From Uloborus plumipes (Eukaryota; Arthropoda; Arachnida; Araneae; Uloboridae): a stretch of 64,000 bases of DNA. This document shows positions 46,985 to 57,724 of this stretch, piece by piece; positions within the stretch are counted from its first letter, which is position 1; every line of letters starts with the position of its first letter. The stretch is taken from NCBI GenBank assembly GCA_038373865.1, contig JAXGGA010002917.1:48128-112127 (forward strand), written 5' to 3'. The notes under the pieces are model-generated. The model saw nothing but the letters and a program-made list of their open reading frames with translations. It was not told the origin of the DNA and made no database searches. The translations under genes were made by a program, and so were the position numbers.

Positions 46985-47460
46985 TTAGGAAGGAGTTCGT
47001 TCCACTTTATCAAACAACACTAATTACACTTCGCGACGAAGGACTAAATTAGTCTTGATTGCCGGTTGTTGTTCGATGTTTCAAAAAGTAATGAATGAAT
47101 GTTTGCATGGTTCAATGACACGCGGCTTGAATATCAATTCCAACTAACATTAAATCGTACTTAAATTTCCAACCTCTACATCCAAAAACCAGTAGATTTC
47201 CGAAATTCCTTTCATATTTAGAAAATAGTCCTTTCTACTTAGGAAAACAACGCTAATTAAGCTTTGCGACGAAGGAATAAATTAGTTTTGATTGCCCTTT
47301 TTCGTTCGATGTTGCTAAAAGTAATGAATGAATGTTTGCATGGCTCAATGACACGTGGTTTGAATCTCAATTCAAATCATCTGGTATTAAACAGTACTTC
47401 ATTTTCCAACCACACGACCCAAAAGCCAGTAGATTTTTGTAGATTTGTTTGACATTTAAG
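46985..47460 (+). repeat. Tandem duplication, 233-bp period
   Basis: Two copies share CTAATTA, GCGACGAAGGA, AAATTAGT, GTTCGATGTT, AGTAATGAATGAATGTTTGC, ACACG and CCAGTAGATTT in order. The sequence is complex and not transposon-like. Frames inside are short. Confidence 0.8.
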
Positions 47461-47829
47461 CGAGGAGTTTTCTTCAGGGCAAAAATTTAAAAAGCATTTC
47501 CGAATCACCCTAAACAGAACACAGAACATTTTAAAACTCATACTCAAAAATGATCAAATGGCATGCCCAGTACAGACAAGGAAGGAACGCTCCACATACG
47601 GCAACCCTGGAAAAATTAATCGGCGAAAAATTAATTGGCGAATAACTTGGTTGCAACCCCCACGCTTTCCCCGGAAATCCAACGCCATTTTACACAAAAG
47701 CCAATTAACCTCTGGACCATTTCAAGCAAAGAGGGCAACAAACCTTTCCTTTTCCCTTAAATTTTCGAGGGTACCTAGAAAAGGTGGGAGGGGGCTGTAG
47801 ACGGTCACATCCCCCCCCCCGGCTCTTGG

Positions 47830-48330
47830 AAAGTGATTAATGGCGATGGTCATTCCTTAAAACTGAATACGAAGGTTTGTTCTGCGAGAAAAGGGGAAAC
47901 CGTAGGAGAACCGTGGCGGAAAATTTCATTAAAGGTCACGTGAGCGGAGGAGATATGTATGAATGAATGAGAGAATCGAGAGAGAAACGAACGAACGAAT
48001 GAATATGAATAACCCCCCGAGAATAATAGGAAGAGAAATTTCAAAGCGGCAGAGATTGTCCACCGAGTTTCTAAATTAGTTGTTTCAGAAAAGCATCAAG
48101 ACGAGCCAGTCTATTCCAATTAAACTGGTCTCTGTTCATATCAATTCGGGATTATTTTCACTGCGTCCGAATTATAATTGAATCTCATGTAATGAACTTT
48201 CGTTAAAAATGTTACCCTGAACGTGTTTAATAGCGGTAATTAATTGTCGATGTTGAATATTTCATTGAAGAAATTGTGGAAATTTGTTTAAATTAAATAA
48301 GCTGTGGTTTCATTTTAATTGAATTAATGC
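47830..48330. other. Complex island with E-box and homeodomain-like sites
   Basis: Non-repetitive. It contains AGGTCA (47933-47938) overlapping the E-box CACGTG (47937-47942) and GGTAATTAATTG (48235-48246). No frame with a recognisable domain. Possibly regulatory host DNA; weak evidence. Confidence 0.25.
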
Positions 48331-48464
48331 TTGGATTGAGAGTGGTTTATTTTCAGTTTTAAATGAGAGAAACTTTCCGTTTCAAACGTTATAAAATCAC
48401 ATTTAACACACAAGGGGAAACTTTATTACATGAATGTTATAAATTTCACTGAAAAGCATTTTAA

Positions 48465-48973
48465 CCCTTAACTTCCCACTGTTGCATTTCTGCAACATAT
48501 GATTTATTTTAATTTAAAAGACTCATTTTTTAAAAAAAAATTACATACAAATCAGTTATCTGATTAAAAAAAAGATTATTGCAACGAAATACATGCTAAT
48601 TTTATCACTAGTTGACAGCACATTTTCCCCAGAAATCACAATAATTATAAAAAATATCTGATGCTTCAGAACTGTGTCTTTACTATAAAAAGAATACATT
48701 GTATTTTATGCTTCCTCTTGTTTATTGAAGATATAAATTACCAGGTAAGAAATTTGAACATTTTACATTCATTTAAAATTAATTTTAATTCTCTATTGGA
48801 AAACGTTTTTAAGATATTTGATGTTATTTATACGTTGCCGCAAACAAAAAAATGACTGAAATTCAATTTAAAACTGCTTTTTTTTTTTTTTAATTTTTTT
48901 TATCTTTATTATTACGTGAGAACTAACTGACATAATGTTTTCATAGAAATTTAAAAAATTGCGAAGTTAAGGG
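48465..48973. mobile_element. piggyBac-type MITE, family 2, copy B
   Basis: A 509-bp element between TTAA sites (48461-48464, 48974-48977). Inverted ends CCCTTAACTTC / GAAGTTAAGGG start with the CCC usual for piggyBac. The hairpin TGTTGCATTTCTGCAACA near the left end is shared with 20485-20953. Confidence 0.82.
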
Positions 48974-49370
48974 TTAAAACGAATTTTATTTACATTTTTG
49001 AGCGAATCACAGCGTAGGAAGGTGTAGTCTTAAGAACCGGATCCACCCAACTACCGCTTCCTGAAGCGTTTGAAACCTATTTTTTCATTTATCTAAATCC
49101 CTATCTCCGTATCACTTTACACCTATCATCTCCGACGAAAAACGTTTCTTAGTCTCTCGATTAAAACACGGTCATGGTTTTTGTTGTTCTCGAAAAAAAT
49201 TGCTTTGGTTTTGCACCCTTTGACGCGCCCACTCCCTTTCAGAAAATTTTGAAATGGTGGGACTGCTCATAACGCGAATTTGAGTTGGAATACTTTTTCA
49301 AAACAACTGCAAAGGTAAATTAAACGTAAATTAAGCGCCAATGTAAATAAAGACTATTGGAAGTCTGGCA

Positions 49371-49630
49371 AGTTTACCTCTGGCGTTGACAATGTTTAAA
49401 ACCTCTTTTTTAGATAATATGGAAGGTAATTGGCACTGAATTGCATTGGATTACTTTCGCAGATTTATTTACCTAGTCAAATCTGGGCCAATTACCTTTT
49501 CCTATTGCCGAAAAAGAGACCTTAGACATTGTCAATGTCTGAGGTCAACTTAACAGAGCAGCACCAATTACTCTTCCTCATTATCTAAAAAAAAAAAAAA
49601 AGGAAACATTGTCAATGTCGAAGTTCAACT
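49371..49630. repeat. Inverted repeat element with ATTGTCAATGTC words
   Basis: The left arm (GTTGACAATGTTT, then TTTTTTAGATAAT) is complementary to the right arm (ATTATCTAAAAAA, then AACATTGTCAATG). A third ACATTGTCAATGTC lies near 49534. A related pair is at 51041-51228. Confidence 0.55.
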
Positions 49631-51040
49631 CTCAGAGTAGAACTAGGCTACTGCTACACAAACTGCAATTTGAGAGTAAAATTTCAGCGCGGCCTTTACA
49701 CCCGGTTCTAAATTCCATCTCAATTCAGTATTATACCAATCCCTTTTTTCATTCAGATGTAATGAACCTACCATTAAAGGACAAGGAAAATATTTTCGTT
49801 GGGGTCTTATATACTGGTGGTGGGGGATGAGGGCAAACAAATCCCACGATTTACTCCCTCTGCTCACGTGGGCAGACAATGACACCCATACCTCCCTCTT
49901 TACTAATGCGCGTACGCTCAGAGATTACAACTGCATATGTTGGAGACAAATAGACTTCATGTTTGCACAACTGGGGTAAAATTGGAAGTTTGAGGATCTT
50001 TGGAAAGAAACTGGAAGCAGCATTCAAAGGTTCTTATAGTGTAGACCATGGTTCTCAACTTCAACCTTTTTTGACCTGAGAACTAGTAAAAAAAATGGAA
50101 AATTTTGTTGACTTTTTTTTTTTTTTTTTTTTATCACAAAAAACATCATTGGGGGTTAAAAACTGTTGCCTAAGTTAACTAAAATTATTATGATTTACTT
50201 ACAATAAAACTTAAATGTTAAGATAAGAAATTATCATACAAAAATAAATGAAATTTTGAGAAAAATCATAAAAATCTCGAAAAGTAATTACTACAATAAG
50301 CATTATTTTTTAACGTAATATCGTAAAAGAAAAGAGATCCATTTCAATTCGCATTTCTGAATAAGAAAATACACCGGTCAAAGTTTCGCAACTCGGTGCC
50401 GATCCACCAGACCATACCTATAAGTGCAATGGATAGCTATCAATAACAAAACTCAGTTTATACAATTTGCCGAGCAATTAAATTTAAATTTCAAATGCGT
50501 CATTATTCTGTTACATACGCCCCATGTGTTTCCTTTTAAAGTCTACTAGTTTTTTGATAGCTATTAAAACCTCACAAACACAAATTTTCCACACAATCTG
50601 TAAAAATTTCTGAATCTGTATGGAACTTTAAATCTACAAGAAGTGAAAAAAAATATTTTATACATTTCATTTTTGAAACATGGTATATTAAAGCTTTTTC
50701 ATTTCATCAATTACTTTTTCACTAATTTACACAAAAAAATTAAGAAATAGGATAGACACAAATCCAAAACAAAAGGCATCAGAAGAACCGTAAACCAATT
50801 TTGTACATTAACTAATTTTGAAAAAAAGTCCCGACATCATCACAACCCTTAACTGGTGAAGTGATTTTTTGCAAAGTTGTTAATTGGGGTGTACGTGCAA
50901 CCCAAACGGTATACTTATTATTCACTATACAAAGTTATAAAAAAATAAAATAGGAAATTTTCCACAGATTCCTGTCTTATTTACTTGTTCAAGTTCGACT
51001 TTAACAGTATACGCAAGTGACACACAGTGCTGCGATGATA
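49631..51040. other. AT-rich spacer
   Basis: No gene seen. GGTTCTCAACTTCAACC at about 50049 resembles one hAT end; no partner found. Confidence 0.4.
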
Positions 51041-51228
51041 AGTTGGCTACTGACTTTGACAATATTTACCCCTTTTTCGGTTAATAAAGAAGGGAAATTT
51101 TCAAGGATTTCGGTTGAAATACTTTTTCAAAATGACTGGAAAAGTATCCCTACTCAATTCAGCACCAGTTATTTTATCCATTACCCAAAAAAGGGGTAAA
51201 CATTGTCAATGTTGAAGGTCAACTTACC
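51041..51228. repeat. Small inverted-repeat element
   Basis: Left arm TGACAATATTTACCCCTTTT, right arm AAAAGGGGTAAACATTGTCA: complementary over about 38 bp with few mismatches. Probably a MITE related to 49371-49630. Confidence 0.6.
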
Positions 51229-51580
51229 AGATTACTAAAATTTTGCTTTAATGAAAATTTTGCTAATGAAGTTGTCGTAAAAGGCAACCGAAGGAAAATT
51301 ACTGAAACAATATTATAAAACTTGATAATAGTTTTCGGAAAATCACAAGGCTTTATTTTCTACAAAAAGTCTGAAAAACTTACCATTAGCTGAGAATGAT
51401 GCTGTTCGCTGTGCTGTTAAGCAAAATAACACGTGAAAACATCTGCTAAAAACTTCTTTCATCATTTCTAACAGTGTGCCGATTTTAACTTTTTTCGACG
51501 TCTCTGACAAAAACACGAGGGCAGAACTAGCGAAAGTGGTAAATCTGCAACATTTTACCTGATTCCATTCAAAACATTTT

Positions 51581-51823
51581 CGTTTCGTTTCGTTTTGGGG
51601 CTATATGCCCAGGTGAGGACTACAATATGCCAGGATGAGGACTACAATCTAGTGTCTTGCCTCCATTACACATGATTTTATTACATATATCTTGTACAGA
51701 CAATGTATGAAAGAGTTGCATCACGGAGCAAGGAAAGTACATCCGGAGCGAGGGTGGGAGTCGAACCCACCGTCTCAGAGTTATCGGCTACACGCCTTAG
51801 ACCGCTCGGCCACTGAGACCCCC
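51581..51823 (-). mobile_element. tRNA-Leu-like SINE
   Basis: Minus strand: a head with A box TGGCCGAGCGGTCTAAGGCG, an extended variable region and B box GGTTCGACTCC, then a body and an (AAACG)n tail. An exact 10-bp target duplication AAAACATTTT lies at 51571-51580 and 51824-51833. The long variable arm points to a class II tRNA (Leu/Ser type) as ancestor. The acceptor stem is not closed, so this is a SINE and not a tRNA gene. The perfect flanks suggest fairly recent insertion. Confidence 0.88.
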
Positions 51824-52314
51824 AAAACATTTTGGAACATAGTTTTCATTTCTCATTCCGTAAATATAGCGTACAGCGCCATTCTTAGCCAGTAGTGAGT
51901 TTTGAACTTTTTTTTAAATGCTGAAAATAAAATTCTATGATTTTCAGTAAACTGTTACTATGTTTGACAGCACTTGGTGCGGTGGTTTTCTAAGATGATC
52001 ATTGATCAAATTTTAATATATCAGGAAATATTTGTGACACCCAGATCCTGTTTAAGCCCCCTCCCCCCTGGCTTGGAGCTTCCCCACTCTTCAAATTTTG
52101 CTTGTCTTTAAATTTATTCCGTTTATATTTTTGTATACAGGGTGGTCCTAAACTCATGGTACAAACTTTTAGGGTAGGTCAAGGGCATTGTAACAATGAC
52201 TTTTTGTATAGGAATGTATAGTCGCAAGTGACGTGGTGAGGCGTAAACAGGGGAAATGACAGCCGAAAGGAAAAACAAAGATTTTATTCAAAGCGTTGTT
52301 GACAATTGTCATAT

Positions 52315-53538
52315 TTACATTAAGTGTTCAAAATTGCGTCCACCAGTAGCGATACATGCTTGACAGCGTCGGTGGAGCGATTGGCGTACACGTTCAAAGA
52401 TGCCTGGCATTTCACGCACACTTGCAGCAGCTACAGATATGCGAGCGACGAGATCCTCATCTGAGTCAACTGGAGTCTCATAAACAAGATTCTTTAAATG
52501 TCCCCAGAAAAAGTAATCGAGGCTCGATAAATCGGGAGATCGGGGCGGCCAAGGGACTGGTCCACCACGCCCAATCCATTGAGCACCAAACGTGGTATTC
52601 AGATAATTCCGAACATTAATGCTGAAGTGTGCTGGCGCCCCATCGTGCTGAAACCACATGCGGTTACGAATGGCGATCGGAACATCATGCAGCAGTTGTG
52701 GTAACACTTCCTTCAGAAAAATAAGATAGCTTTCGCCACTTAGTCGCGTGGGTAGCAAGTATGGGCCAATCAAAAAGTCGTGCACAATACCAGCCCACAC
52801 ATTAATACAGAAACGTTGTTGAAACGCATGTGGACGCGTTGCATGTGGATTATCGGTTGCCCACACATGGGAATTGTGCGCATTAAAGACACCCTCGCGT
52901 GAAAATGTGGCTTCATCTGTAAATAGCACATGATCTACGAAATCCGGCTGCAATGCGCATTTCTGCATCATCCACTGGCAGAAGTTCACGCGGAGAGGAT
53001 AATCTGCGGGATTCAATGCTTGTACTTTCTGAAAATGGAAGGGGTGTAAGCGATTTTCGCTTAAGGGCCATGCTCCACATCGACGTAAAGCAGAAAAATT
53101 AGGCAGAAGCGTAAAATGGATTCAATGGTGTTCCTATGGAAAGTACCCGGATTTTCGGTTTCTGCCTTCAGTTTCGGTCGCGTTTTACGCTGATGTGGAG
53201 CATGGCCCTAACACTCTGCCTACAGTCTGATGACTCACACCTACGTCATGTGCAACAGTTCTTGTGCTTGACTCTGGTCTATCAGCCACAATGTTCAAGA
53301 TGGTTTCTTCCAGCCTTGGAGTGCGTACAGCTCTTAATCGACCAGTGTCATGTCTGTTGACGCCGAAGCCACCTGTTTCACAAAGTTGACGATGCAACCG
53401 TTGAAAAATTCTGTGATCCGGCATTCGGCGATCAGGATACTCCTCGCGATACATTCGTAACGCAGCTCTGCCGTTACCATTTGCACGACCGTACATGTAA
53501 TGCATGTCTGCTTTTTCTGAATTCGTGAAGTCACCCAT
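52315..53538 (-). pseudogene. Mariner transposase (DUF4817/DDE), split by one MITE
   Basis: It would cut and paste the element by recognising its terminal repeats. The start ATG is at 53536-53538 (MGDFTNSEKADM). Residues 1-110 form the N-terminal helix-turn-helix region (SSTRTVAHDVGVSHQTVGRV) of the DUF4817 type, a common arthropod mariner subgroup. After the MITE, residues 111-358 hold the DDE/D core: FTDEA (D about 159), QHDGAPAH (D about 250) and PPRSPDLSSLDYFFWG (D about 287), with 36 residues between the last two. The MITE adds a short read-through and stop after residue 110. Deleting it with one TAA restores a single 358-codon frame, and no other stop or frameshift is present. As it stands the gene cannot make a full protein, unless the MITE were spliced out or excised. 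Confidence 0.9.
53065..53208. mobile_element. Harbinger-type MITE inside the transposase
   Basis: 144 bp with 17-bp perfect ends GGGCCATGCTCCACATC / GATGTGGAGCATGGCCC and a 3-bp duplication TAA (53062-53064, 53209-53211). A 3-bp TWA-type target and GGG start fit PIF/Harbinger. The middle is partly palindromic (GTAAAGCAGAAA / TTTCTGCCTTC type). It is non-coding. Confidence 0.85.
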
Positions 53539-53790
53539 CTTCTACGGCAGCACAATTGAGAATGGCGCTTTTCCTCATTGCGATGCATCATATTCAACAG
53601 CGGCTGGACATCTACTGCCCTCTACTGGCAATGATACCAACTGATCCCTCCATTTTTCTTTCCTTTTATTTCTCTTGTTTACGACTCACCGCGTCACTTG
53701 CGACTATACATTCCTATACAAAAAGTCATTGTTACAATGCCCTTGACCTACCCTAAAAGTTTGTACCATGAGTTTAGGACCACCCGTATA

Positions 53791-53990
53791 CAGTCAGCTC
53801 TCATTAACGCGAAGTTGCAAGGGACCGGCCACAAACTTCGAGTTTTGAGAAGTTCCCACTGTTCCCACAGCCGTCTCAATAGTTTACGTGTTAAAATTAC
53901 GTTTAATGTAATCATAAAAACAGGTTTAATTTTTTTGTTCTCTCTCTCTCTCTCTTTTTTTTTTTTTTTTTTGAAGAACCATTTAAGGTC
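53791..53990. mobile_element. pogo-like terminal fragment
   Basis: CAGTCAGCTCTCATTAACGC directly after TATA resembles a pogo/Tigger end; an AACTTCGAG stretch follows. The mariner sits immediately beside it. The partner end was not identified. A (CT)n and T-run closes the segment. Confidence 0.4.
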
Positions 53991-54079
53991 AAATTAAAAA
54001 AAATGCGGTCCCTACAAGCCATTTTAAATGCAATTCGAACCCACATTTTTGCACTTTTGTAGCTTTTTATTAGAGGGGG

Positions 54080-54440
54080 CAATGGTGGCCCGATCGCTAA
54101 GGCGTCGGACTCGTAACCGGAGGTTCCCGGGTTCGATTCTAGCCGATCAAAGATCCAACGTCTTCATTAATGCTGTACCTCAGAACCAGACTAACGTAAG
54201 TCCATTTTCGTTATTTTTCGGTAGAGGGGAAAAACGATTGTCGAATACATCGTTTTTCCCCTCTACTGAAAAATGACGAAAATGGACTTACGTTAGTCTG
54301 GTTCTGAGGTACAGAATGATGACTGGGGGACATTAAAAACGCTCGTGGTCACAAAGTCCTCCAAGTGAATCAGTACCACTGAGGGTGCTGGACTAGGTGT
54401 TAGCTTCGTTTCTGGTCTGGATCAAAAAAAAAAAAAAAAC
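54080..54440 (+). mobile_element. tRNA-derived SINE with poly-A tail
   Basis: The head carries A-box-like TGGCCCGATCGCTAAGGCG and B box GGTTCGATTCT (about 54131), a body with CTGGGGGACATT, and an A-run at 54425-54440. It is interrupted by a 132-bp palindromic MITE at 54178-54309. Target duplications not clear. Non-coding. Confidence 0.7.
54178..54309. mobile_element. Palindromic MITE in the SINE
   Basis: Almost wholly palindromic: CCTCAGAACCAGACTAACGT and its complement, with arms of about 60 bp meeting near 54240, flanked by TA (54176-54177, 54310-54311). A Tc1/mariner-type mobiliser is likely. Confidence 0.8.
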
Positions 54441-55364
54441 AGAGCGCTCTTCAGGGCCCCATCCCGGTTAAGCCACATGTTGTGGTAGGTACGGGAGACG
54501 TGAAAAGTGAAAATCATTTAATTAGATCTGTTAGTCGATAAATCTTATTCAACGAGTGAGAGGGGGTGAAACAAATTTGAATCTGAATTCTGTAAGGTCA
54601 CTTTTAGAAACAACATTTGTAACATTAGGGAATTCTGTTTAAATACAATTTTAAGACCTTTCTCCAAAGAGAAAAAAGACAAGAATCGTTCTTGAAATGA
54701 GACTGAGCATCTCCTAAGTTCGGAGGTTAATCGGGCCCCATAGGTCTATGAGTTATTTTGCTATAATGCCCTGTGCCCTAAACATTTAAACCATTAAACA
54801 CAATAAACAAAAATGAAAAAAGCATTTCACGTTAGCAAATAGAAATTGCGCTACAGTTGAGCATCTGAAGAATCAGATTTAAAAACTGAAAAGTGACCGA
54901 TACAAATACAAAAAATCAAATTTGTATCGAAATCCCCAACTATTGCTACAACACAAAGCAAAATCCGAACTCGGCAATTTCCCCCCAGCTACATTCTCAC
55001 GACTAATATCCCCTATCAATACCATACCCATAGCGAACGAGGTCCTTTTTTCCAGTCTAGTGCTTGGAAAAACAAATCTTCCGGATTAACCAGGCCTAAG
55101 TGGGCTTAAACGACCACCGGTTCACGTGGGGTGGTCCCTGCTACAAGAGAGGGCAAATCCCCCGACCCCGTGTTTATTTAACTTGCCATTGTGCAAGTAT
55201 CAAGGATCTTTATTTTCGCTTACAGGATGGTTTTCCATACATGCATCAAGTTTTAAATACAGTTTATATGAGGAAGCCATCTTTGTATTCTTTGATGCAG
55301 GCAGTTTATATAACAAGAAAATATGTTTTCGTAAAGGATAGAAAAAAGGGAAAGACTCAATGTT
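54441..55364. other. Spacer
   Basis: No element recognised. Frames of up to 109 codons (55100-55429) run into the 247-bp repeat and show no domain. Confidence 0.4.
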
Positions 55365-55922
55365 TAGACAGCTTGGCCAGTTTTTGCTCAATATTTAGGG
55401 CAATGATCGCATCCTTCAGAATGGTATAATGTACAGAAAGGTGGTTTTCAATAGACTGCGTTGCTAACGACATTTCAACCGCTTCTATAGAAATTTGAAG
55501 TGAATTCCTAGCAGTTAAGACAAACAGTTCATATCACAAAGGGTAGTTTGTAAACTGATACATGTGTTAGATAAGCTTTGGAATTTATTGGCGCCTTGAA
55601 ATGTTTTTACTTTTACTTTAGACAGTTTGGGCACTTTTTGCTAAATATTTAGGGCAATGGTCGCATACTTCAGAATAGTATAAACAGCAAGATGATTTTC
55701 AATATCCTTAGAATTCTGACAATGATACTCTAATCGGTTCTGCAGAAATTTGAAGTGAATCCCTCGCAAATAAGAGAGACATTTTTCGTCATACTGTTTG
55801 TTTGAAATCGTACATTGTTAGAGTTAAGTTTTACGATTTACTGGAACTTAAAAAATTTTTACTTTATACAGCTTGGCTGGTTTTTGCGAAACATTTAGGG
55901 CAATGATCGCATTCTTCAGAAT
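55365..55922 (+). repeat. 247-bp tandem repeat, left block
   Basis: ATTTAGGGCAATGATCGCAT (or a close variant) recurs near 55396, 55648 and 55893, each followed by CTTCAGAAT. Other shared words are GATTTTCAAT, TTCTGCAGAAATTTGAAGTG and TTTTTACTTTA. The third unit is cut by the hAT at 55923. More units lie at 62560-63010. Confidence 0.75.
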
Positions 55923-55976
55923 CAGGGGCGGATGGGGCCGGCGGGCAGCCGGGCATTTTCCCGGTGGGCCGCCTGT

Positions 55977-56016
55977 GTTTCGGCCGGTCGGCCGGTCTAA
56001 ATTTTCAACTTGTGGC

Positions 56017-56081
<65 letters not shown>

Positions 56082-56231
56082 TCGGCCGGCCGGCCGGTCT
56101 AAATTTTAAAACTTGTGGCGCTCCTCTTTTTTTTTATTCGGCCGGACGGCCGGTCTACATTTAGAAACTTATGGCGTTATTTTTTTTTTTTAGTCGGCCG
56201 GACGGCCGGTCTAAATTTTAAAACTTGTGGC
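55977..56231. repeat. GGCCGG / poly-T minisatellite
   Basis: Four units of CGGCCGG(A/T/C)CGGCCGGTCTAAATTT plus ACTTGTGGCG, separated by T-runs; the longest T-run is about 58 bases (56021-56078). Each unit joins a palindromic GC block to a homopolymer. Confidence 0.85.
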
Positions 56232-57724
56232 CGTCGACTCCACTGATGGTGCGGTGAACATGCAAGGGAGTTACAATGGGTTTGTTTCACACATGGAAAA
56301 ACAAGAACCTGAACACGTTCATGAATGGTGCCATAGCCACATTTTAAATTTAGTATTAACAGATGCCACGAAGTGCAATATAGAAGCAGCAACCTTCTTC
56401 CTGATATTAATTTTAGCAGCTGTTTTTTTTTTTTTTTTTCAAGGATTCTCACAAACGAATGGACATGTGGAGTAATATTGTGAAAAGCAATAAAAGACAA
56501 AGTAATAGGTGAAACACGCTGGTGGGCCAAAGAAAATGCCCTAAAACAAATTTTTGAATTCTATGACGACCCAAGCGATTCTCTATATGTTGAGCTTATT
56601 CTGTCTTTAAATCAGATAGAAAATTGCCAACAAATTAACTGCAACAGTAGAGCTACTACCAAAAATTTAAAAGATCAGTTTACCAAGTTTTCAACCATTC
56701 TTTTGTCGCAAATATATTTAAGAGTTTTTAAAATCACGGGCCCCATTTCACGATATTTACAAACAGAGGGACTAAACATATTAGTTTGCAATAGTATGAT
56801 CAAAAACGCTTTCGAACAGTAGAAAGAAATTCAAAGAGATTTCGACAATATTCTTCAAGCTTCTCAAAATTTTGATGAAAATTGTTCAAATAAGCTAGAA
56901 AATGAAAATGAGAATGACATCTACATTGAAAATGAATTGAGCAGTAAAAGAAGGCGGAAAATTAAAAAAATGAGTGGAGAAACAACAAGGGACGAAAAAC
57001 CTTTAAATGAATATGAGCGCTTTAAAATTGAAGTTTTTAATGTGATTATGGATAGCGTAGTGAATTCGATAGAAACCAGCTTTTTAAAAAAATTAGAGCT
57101 AGGCCGAAGTTTGTCGTTTCTCTCACCAGACACTTTTTCTTCAACTCAGTAACCTTTAGTTCCAAAAACATCTTTTAAACAACTTATCTAAAAAAATTGC
57201 AAAATTTAATGAAGCTGCAACTCCAAAACGATAGAAGAAGAATACACTAACTTCGCTCAAAATTGGCCTAAACTTAGAAAAATTATTAAAAAACAATATA
57301 AAATATATGAGTCGCAAGAGCAAGAAAACAGTGATGATGAAAAAGAATCAGACCATGAAATTGATGAAAAGCTTGCTTCCATTTCTTTCAAAAACTCAAA
57401 ATTGCGTTATTTGCTGTTATAAAGTACTCATTTAGTACAACTAGTTCAAAGATTGTTATTCAGTATTTAACTACTGCATATCAATATTTGTTAACGCTAC
57501 CTATTACTCAAGTGGCTTGCGAAAGAAGTTTCTCCAGTTTAAAGCTCATAAAACTAGCATACGTAATACTTTAGCTGATGAACGGCTAGAGTTATTTATG
57601 CTCATGAAAATAAAAAAAAGATTCTTTACAAAATATTGATAATAAAGCAGTGATTGACAACATTGTTCCTAAAAAGCGAAATTCTAAAAAAAGAGTTATT
57701 ACATTGATGTTGTCATATTTCTAA
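56226..57724 (+). pseudogene. hAT transposase (ZMYM/TTF-type), dead
   Basis: The order of fragments fits a hAT transposase of the kind related to vertebrate ZMYM1-like proteins. VDSTDGAVNMQGSYNGF with EWCHSHILNLVL (56226-56400, catalytic-domain region) comes first, then ETRWWAKENAL near 56510. Next come FKITGPISRYLQTEGLN near 56730 and an acidic then basic stretch (ELSSKRRRKIKKM). The C-terminal dimerisation motif LLTLPITQVACERSFSSLKL (about 57490-57545) and NTLADERLELFML follow. A TAG stop lies at 56820-56822, and several frame changes and a T-run (56425-56439) break it. The zinc finger and first catalytic part are absent, so it is non-functional. Confidence 0.85.

Larger units (their letters stand above)
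52138..53786 (-). mobile_element. Mariner-like transposon, near-complete
   Basis: A 1.65-kb element at a TA target (52136-52137 left; 53787-53788 right). Terminal inverted repeats begin CAGGGTGGTCC on the left and CGGGTGGTCC on the right and are identical over about 94 bp (52140-52233 against 53692-53784) before drifting apart over a further 25 bp or so. It carries one transposase gene on the minus strand, split by a 144-bp MITE. The near-identity of the ends argues for a young copy. The C-terminal coding part ends about 60 bp from the inner edge of the left repeat. Confidence 0.92.

Noticed and set aside
51740..51823. Functional tRNA-Leu gene
   Set aside because: The acceptor stem does not pair, and the locus has a SINE body, tail and target duplication.
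52356..52619. Plus-strand 87-codon frame
   Set aside because: It is the antisense shadow of the mariner transposase, which has the catalytic motifs.
55100..55429. 109-codon frame
   Set aside because: It overlaps the 247-bp repeat and has no recognisable domain.
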